Assembly: GCA_964383905.1 (NCBI GenBank)
Contig: CAYLJO010000007.1
Coordinates: forward strand, 1-55,828
DNA length: 55,828 nucleotides
Source: CAYLJO01 sp964383905
Lineage (GTDB): Bacteria; Acidobacteriota; Blastocatellia; Pyrinomonadales; Pyrinomonadaceae
Direction of reading: 5' to 3'
Program-made: the position numbers and the translations under genes
The notes under the pieces: model-generated
Told to the model about the DNA's origin: nothing
The model's input: the letters and a program-made list of their open reading frames with translations, nothing else
The model's database searches: none
Part shown: piece after piece, positions 51,987-55,828 of the stretch
How the letters are laid out: each line of letters starts with the position of its first letter
Position numbering within the stretch: the stretch's first letter is position 1

Positions 51987-52553
51987 TCACCCGCTTAAAC
52001 TCTGCGCAAGCTTGTAGACCAGTTGAACGGGCAGGCCGACGACGTTCCAGTAATCACCCTCAATGGCTTCGATAAAGAGCGCGGCTCTGCCTTGCACGGC
52101 ATATGCGCCGGCCTTATCCGCCGGCTCACCTGTCGCCACGTACCAGTTGATCTCATCATCCGACATTGGTGCGAAACGCACGCGCGTTCTTTCGTACGCG
52201 CCCACGTGCTCGGGTGGCGCTCCGGCGCGCACCAGAGCGACGCCGGTTAATACTTCGTGCCACTTGGCGCTTAAGAGCCGCAGCATGCGGCGGGCATCCG
52301 CTTCGTCGCGCGGCTTACCTAGAATACCCCCACCAACCACTACCACCGTGTCAGCGCCCAGCACAACGCCTGACGTGCGGCGGGCCACCGCTTCAGCTTT
52401 CTCACGCGCCAGGCGTTTGACGTAAGCAACGGCGCTTTCCCCCGGCACCAGAGATTCGTCAACATTTGCGGTTAAGGCCTCAAAGGGCCACCCGACAATG
52501 CGCAAAATCTCTGCGCGCCGCGGGCTGGAAGATGCCAGCACCAGCTTCTTCAT
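51987..52553 (-). CDS. maf: Maf-family nucleoside triphosphate pyrophosphatase
   Basis: The 188-residue protein begins MKKLVLASSSPRRAEILRIV, the family signature, and continues with VVLGADTVVVVGGGILGKPR, AKWHEVLTGVALV, SDDEINWYVATGEPADKAGA and YAVQGRAALFIEAIEGDYWN. Maf proteins hydrolyse non-canonical or methylated nucleotides and can inhibit septum formation. ATG 52553 gives a normal N-terminus; upstream starts (52613, 52622) would add 20-23 residues that are not typical. It is on the opposite strand from both neighbours, with a bidirectional promoter region of about 150 nt toward the DUF721 gene. Confidence 0.93.
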   Translation of the reverse strand: MKKLVLASSSPRRAEILRIVGWPFEALTANVDESLVPGESAVAYVKRLAREKAEAVARRTSGVVLGADTVVVVGGGILGKPRDEADARRMLRLLSAKWHEVLTGVALVRAGAPPEHVGAYERTRVRFAPMSDDEINWYVATGEPADKAGAYAVQGRAALFIEAIEGDYWNVVGLPVQLVYKLAQSLSG

Positions 52554-52700
52554 TCCCGCCAGTTTTATTTGAAACCTCGCGTCGTTCGCTTGTGACTCTC
52601 GTTCGTTTTCCATTACACTCAACCTGGTTTGAGATTATAGATTTGTGCTTGCCGATTTGCGACCCGGTCTTTTCAATCTAAATTCGCAAACCCAGGATTG

Positions 52701-53171
52701 ATGGATGATCTGATCCGAACATTACCGAAGCTTTTGCGTGCGGCGGGTGAGATGGAAGAAGTTGCCGAAGCCGCCGCCTTAGTCGCGTGGCGGCGCGTCG
52801 CCGGCGAGGCGTTGCGCGGGCAGGCCGTGCCCTTCCGGCTCTATCGTAAAACTCTCGTCGTCGCCGTTGCCGACGCGACCTGGCAGAAGCAGCTCGAAAC
52901 CATGAGCGGCCAGTTGCTCTTCCGTCTTAATTCCCTGCTCGGTCAGGCGCTGGTCACGTTCATCGAATTTCGCATTGATCCGAAAACGGTTCAGGCGGAG
53001 CGCGCGTCGCTTTCACGTGAAGTAAATCGTGCTGAGTTAGAGAAGCGCGCCTTCAATAGCACGTCCGGCAAAGTGCTCGCCGCCGCCGGAGCTATTCACG
53101 ACGAAGCTCTGCGCCGCCGTTTCCTTCTCGCCGCGGGCAGTTGTATTGATCGCCGCGAAAGCGGCAGATAA
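52701..53171 (+). CDS. DUF721 (DciA-like) protein
   Basis: The 156-residue protein has the DUF721 domain in the first 95 residues (LVAWRRVAGEALRGQAVPFR, KTLVVAVADATWQKQLETMS, LLFRLNSLLGQ). DciA proteins act as loaders or regulators of the replicative helicase in bacteria without DnaC/DnaI, so such a role is plausible here. The C-terminal 60 residues are charged and helical and not typical of the domain. The start has AGGA 6 nt before ATG 52701. It is followed after a heptad repeat by gatC. Confidence 0.8.
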   Translation: MDDLIRTLPKLLRAAGEMEEVAEAAALVAWRRVAGEALRGQAVPFRLYRKTLVVAVADATWQKQLETMSGQLLFRLNSLLGQALVTFIEFRIDPKTVQAERASLSREVNRAELEKRAFNSTSGKVLAAAGAIHDEALRRRFLLAAGSCIDRRESGR

Positions 53172-53245
53172 AGAAGCAATCGGTAATCAGCGACCGGCAG
53201 TCAGTTTTGAGCGGACGAGCGACTCGAGATTACCGGTTAATAATT
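53172..53245. repeat. Heptad-register repeat, AATCAGT family
   Basis: Steps GCAATCG, GTAATCA, GCGACCG, GCAGTCA, GTTTTGA, GCGGACG, AGCGACT, CGAGATT, ACCGGTT fill the gap between the DUF721 gene and gatC and end about 7 nt before the gatC ATG, which has no Shine-Dalgarno. Confidence 0.6.
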
Positions 53246-53542
53246 ATGCCGATCACAGAAGCCGACATCGAAAAAATTGCGCAGCTCGCGCATCTCGAAA
53301 TCACAAGCGAGGAGCGGCGCGCCTTTACGCCACAGATCGCTGAAATCGTCGCCTACGTCGAGCAACTTAATGAGCTCGATACCAGCCAGGTCGAGCCCGC
53401 GACCGGCGGATTGACACCCGAAGGCGAGCGGACAGACTCAGCGCGTGATGATTTAGTGCGGCCCTCGCTCGGAGAGAAACTTGCCCTTGATCAGGCGCCC
53501 GATCCGGCCTCCGGCTATTTTCGTGTTCCGAAAGTCCTCTGA
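53246..53542 (+). CDS. gatC: Asp-tRNA(Asn)/Glu-tRNA(Gln) amidotransferase subunit C
   Basis: The 98-residue protein is a typical GatC: MPITEADIEKIAQLAHLEI, then IAEIVAYVEQLNELDTSQVE and VRPSLGEKLALDQAPDPASG with the C-terminal FRVPKVL. It stabilises the GatA-GatB complex that makes Gln-tRNA(Gln) and/or Asn-tRNA(Asn). The frame extends upstream to 53207, but those residues are encoded by the heptad repeat and are unlikely to be used. It is directly upstream of gatA, with a second heptad repeat in between. gatB is not in the window. Confidence 0.94.
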   Translation: MPITEADIEKIAQLAHLEITSEERRAFTPQIAEIVAYVEQLNELDTSQVEPATGGLTPEGERTDSARDDLVRPSLGEKLALDQAPDPASGYFRVPKVL

Positions 53543-53624
53543 TAGTAATCAGTTGTCAGTCATCAGTAGGAGCTGGCGAGTGATTGCTGATTATTAATTG
53601 CTGAATACTGGTTACTAACTCACC
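53543..53624. repeat. Heptad-register repeat, AATCAGT family, between gatC and gatA
   Basis: This is the clearest example of the 7-nt register: AGTAATC, AGTTGTC, AGTCATC, AGTAGGA, GCTGGCG, AGTGATT, GCTGATT, ATTAATT, GCTGAAT, ACTGGTT, ACTAACT. The left steps and the right steps are roughly reverse complements. It starts right after the gatC stop and ends 4 nt before the gatA ATG. Confidence 0.7.
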
Positions 53625-55094
53625 ATGAACCCTTCTGATTACAGTATTGATTCGCTGCAAACGCGCATTGCGCGGCGTGAGACGACGGCGCGCGCCGTTG
53701 CCAAGACCGCCCTCGATGCGGCTGAAAAATTGAATGATACGCTTAATGCTTTTCTTCAGATTGACCGCGCAGGCGCTCTCGCGCGCGCTCAAGAAATTGA
53801 CGCGGCCATCACGTCTCGTGAGGCGGCCACTCTCAGGGGAGTGACCATCGCTATTAAAGATAACATCTGTGTTCGTGGCCTACAGGCTTCCTGTGGCTCG
53901 CGCATCCTCGGCGCATACCACCCGCCTTACAATGCGACTGCCATCGAACGCCTTCGTGAAGCCGGGGCGATCTTTATCGGCAAAACCAACTGTGATGAGT
54001 TCGCGATGGGGTCGTCCAACGAAAACTCCGCGTTCGGTCCGGTCAAAAATCCGTGGGATACGACGCGTGTTCCGGGCGGATCATCCGGCGGGTCGGCGGC
54101 GGCGGTGGCCTCCGGCATCGTACCCGTCGCGCTCGGGTCTGAGACCGGCGGCTCCGTGCGCCAGCCCGCCGCGCTTTGCGGCATCGTCGGACTCAAGCCG
54201 ACTTACGGGCGCATATCGCGTTACGGCCTCGTCGCGTTCGCCTCGTCGCTTGATCAGATTGGCGTCTTTGGCAGTACCACGCGGGACGTGGCGAGCGTGC
54301 TGGGCGTCATTGCCGGGCGCGACGTAAACGACGCCACCACCGCGGATGTGCCTGTGCCGGATTACACGGCGGAATTGACGACTAACATTAAAGGGGCGCG
54401 CATCGGTGTGCCCCGCGCGCTTTTCGGCGAAGGACTGGACGGCGAGGTGCAAGTGGCGGTCGAAGGGGCGATTGAGGCATACCGCGAGCTCGGCGCGGAG
54501 ATCATTGATATTGAGTTGCCGCACGCGAAATACTGCATCGCCGTCTACTACATCATCGCGACCGCCGAAGCCTCTTCTAACCTCGCTCGTTACGACGGCG
54601 TGCGCTACGGCTTTCGCGCCGAGGAAGCGACCGAGTTGCGCGAGATGTATCGCCGCACCCGCGACGAAGGTTTCGGCGCGGAGGTCAAACGTCGCATCGT
54701 GCTCGGCACATACGTGCTGTCGTCCGGCTACTACGAAGCCTACTACCGCAAGGCGCAGCAGGTACGCACCCTGATCAGGCAAGACTTCCGCCGTGCGTTT
54801 GAAAGCTGTGACGCCATCATTACACCGACCGCGCCGACGACCGCCTTCCGCCTCGGCGAAAAGGTAGACGATCCGCTCTCAATGTACCTGAACGACATAT
54901 ACACCTGCACCGCGAATCTGGTCGGCGTTCCCGGAATCTCTATTCCCTGCGGGCTCTCTACGGAAGGCTTGCCGATAGGTTTACAACTCGTGAGCCCGCC
55001 GTGGACAGAGAACGGACTTCTCCGTCTCGCGCACGCCTATGAACAGGCCCGGCCTTTCACCGCGCGGCCACGCGTGTTTGTTAATGGAAAGTGA
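53625..55094 (+). CDS. gatA: Asp-tRNA(Asn)/Glu-tRNA(Gln) amidotransferase subunit A
   Basis: GatA is the glutaminase subunit of the tRNA-dependent amidotransferase. The 489-residue protein has the amidase-signature catalytic triad: Lys78 (TIAIKDNICV), cis-Ser153 (PGGSSGGSAAAVA) and Ser177 (GSETGGSVRQPAAL). KPTYGRISRYGLVAFASSLD and the C-terminal GVPGISIPCGLS are also typical. It looks complete. The start ATG 53625 has no Shine-Dalgarno; a heptad repeat ends 4 nt before it. It is co-directional with gatC and probably expressed with it. Confidence 0.97.
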   Translation: MNPSDYSIDSLQTRIARRETTARAVAKTALDAAEKLNDTLNAFLQIDRAGALARAQEIDAAITSREAATLRGVTIAIKDNICVRGLQASCGSRILGAYHPPYNATAIERLREAGAIFIGKTNCDEFAMGSSNENSAFGPVKNPWDTTRVPGGSSGGSAAAVASGIVPVALGSETGGSVRQPAALCGIVGLKPTYGRISRYGLVAFASSLDQIGVFGSTTRDVASVLGVIAGRDVNDATTADVPVPDYTAELTTNIKGARIGVPRALFGEGLDGEVQVAVEGAIEAYRELGAEIIDIELPHAKYCIAVYYIIATAEASSNLARYDGVRYGFRAEEATELREMYRRTRDEGFGAEVKRRIVLGTYVLSSGYYEAYYRKAQQVRTLIRQDFRRAFESCDAIITPTAPTTAFRLGEKVDDPLSMYLNDIYTCTANLVGVPGISIPCGLSTEGLPIGLQLVSPPWTENGLLRLAHAYEQARPFTARPRVFVNGK

Positions 55095-55124
55095 GGAGTA
55101 AATCAAAGTTTTGGGTGAAAGGAT

Positions 55125-55421
55125 CTAAGTTTTATGATTCGGTAGTTCCCTTTCCTGGAATGTTCTCGTCCGACGCCCCGGCTTCTTGTCAGGGATCAAA
55201 TCGCCTGTGAAGATCTCAATGACACCTTTGGCGGTGCCGATGACCGGCGTTACATCAAGGCCAACGTGAATCGCGCCGCGCACCAGCCCTTTCTTTTTGA
55301 CTTCGTAACCTGTCAGTCCGATAGCGAACACCGTGCCGACGACCGGGATCGGTTTGATCAGTCGCTTCGCCACACGCCATCCGCCCGCGTGCAGCATCCT
55401 TCGTTTGAGAGTCGCCGCCAT
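55125..55421 (-). CDS. Unknown small protein with hydrophobic segments
   Basis: The 98-residue protein starts with a basic amphipathic part (ATLKRRMLHAGGWRVAKRLI). It has two moderately hydrophobic segments (IPVVGTVFAIGLTGYEV, and GAIHVGLDVTPVIGTAKGVI), and then a basic tail. The repeated 'P-V-V/I-G-T' pattern suggests a small membrane-associated protein of a conserved but unnamed kind. It lies 13 nt after the glutaredoxin-like gene on the same strand and is probably co-transcribed. No function is assigned. Confidence 0.6.
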   Translation of the reverse strand: MAATLKRRMLHAGGWRVAKRLIKPIPVVGTVFAIGLTGYEVKKKGLVRGAIHVGLDVTPVIGTAKGVIEIFTGDLIPDKKPGRRTRTFQERELPNHKT

Positions 55422-55434
55422 ACTCGAACCCTCT

Positions 55435-55674
55435 TCAGCTTAAGCCGAGCTCCGTTCGCAGCTTGCGTTCATCATAGGGCGACAGGTTGAACGTGCGGCC
55501 ATCCACCTCAAAGGTCGGCACTTTGCGTTTGCCGTTGTTGACTTTCAGGACGTACTCGGCGGCCCCTTCGTGTTGCTCAATATCTACCTCTTCGTATGAG
55601 ATATTATTCTCTTTCAAAAAACGTTTGGCGTTGCGGCAGTCGTCGCACCACGTTGTCGTGTACATTTTCAACAT
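55435..55674 (-). CDS. Glutaredoxin-like protein
   Basis: The 79-residue protein has a small thioredoxin fold with the W-C-D-D-C motif at residues 9-13 (MYTTTWCDDCRNAKRFLKEN). ISYEEVDIEQHE and the cis-Pro segment KVPTFEVDGR follow. This is the NrdH/Grx-like 'mycoredoxin' type that reduces disulfides with a thiol cofactor. GGAG lies 9 nt upstream of ATG 55674. A longer frame reaching 55818 is not supported by composition. It precedes the small unknown gene at 55125-55421. Confidence 0.88.
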   Translation of the reverse strand: MLKMYTTTWCDDCRNAKRFLKENNISYEEVDIEQHEGAAEYVLKVNNGKRKVPTFEVDGRTFNLSPYDERKLRTELGLS

Positions 55675-55828
55675 CACCACAAAACTCCTTGATCGCTTAA
55701 TCAGGGGGCGTTTTAAAGAAATTAACATAGACGGGGAAAGAGCGGTAGGGCAGGTGCGACTGCCGCTCTTCTCTCTAGAAGCCATCCCTAAACCCGTTTG
55801 AGAGTGACCAAAGCACAAGCCAGATGGA

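Noticed and set aside
53172..53624. CRISPR array
   Set aside because: The repeats have a 7-nt period, no constant unit of 24-40 nt and no spacers; there are no cas genes.

Overview
The window is about 56 kb of GC-rich bacterial chromosome. The best guess for the source is Acidobacteriota, probably the Blastocatellia/Pyrinomonas side. The reasons are two secreted proteins of the VWFA-related acidobacterial type (14579-15799 and 38280-39509), the GC-rich codon use, the gene order tsf-pyrH-frr, and the type IV pilus/type II secretion gene style. This placement is inferred from protein style, not from a 16S gene.

Layout: (1) 0-1.6 kb: end of tsf, then pyrH and frr, closed by a 44-nt perfect palindrome. 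(2) 1.6-5.3 kb, minus strand: a DUF5666 protein and an ECF sigma factor / zinc-finger anti-sigma / membrane protein cluster. (3) 5.4-13.8 kb, minus strand: a type IV pilus/type II secretion operon in the order PilC, PilB/GspE, secretin with a C-terminal cohesin domain, two pseudopilins, PilM-like protein. (4) 14.6-15.8 kb: a secreted VWA protein. (5) 15.9-21.7 kb, minus strand: a compact bacterial microcompartment locus with two BMC-H shell genes (one frameshifted), a BMC-P (EutN/CcmL) vertex gene, a CoA-acylating aldehyde dehydrogenase with a long C-terminal tail, an ACT-domain protein with a targeting-peptide-like N-terminus, a zinc-ribbon membrane protein and a PFL-like (UPF0210) enzyme. 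(6) 22-24.5 kb: RodZ-like protein and guaB. (7) 24.97-26.19 kb: an IS630-type element with an in-frame amber codon in its transposase, then a lipid kinase, an M61 peptidase and an AlaX editing protein. (8) 30.67 kb: tRNA-Ala(CGC), followed at once by an integrated element of about 6 kb with integrase, AlpA-like regulator, a primase-polymerase-like replication protein that looks rearranged, and a set of small unknown proteins. (9) 37-43.5 kb: secreted lectin-like, VWA, Schlafen/AlbA_2 and trypsin-FHA proteins. (10) 43.7-46.4 kb: folK, panB, panC. (11) 46.4-51.2 kb: a three-subunit molybdenum hydroxylase resembling 4-hydroxybenzoyl-CoA reductase, with the extra [4Fe-4S] loop in the FAD subunit, followed by a MocA-like cofactor enzyme. 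(12) 51.3-55.8 kb: a thioredoxin-fold protein without catalytic cysteines, maf, a DUF721/DciA-like gene, gatC-gatA and a glutaredoxin-like protein.

Three things stand out. The first is the minimal microcompartment locus, which pairs an aldehyde dehydrogenase with an ACT/UPF0210 pair but has no phosphotransacylase, alcohol dehydrogenase or signature enzyme in view. The second is a genome-wide style of degenerate repeats with a strict 7-nt register, in at least four sequence families. They run right up to start codons that have no Shine-Dalgarno sequence, and in two places they have become protein-coding. The third is the small integrated element at tRNA-Ala, whose int/alpA/primase set recalls phage satellites but whose remaining proteins I do not recognise.
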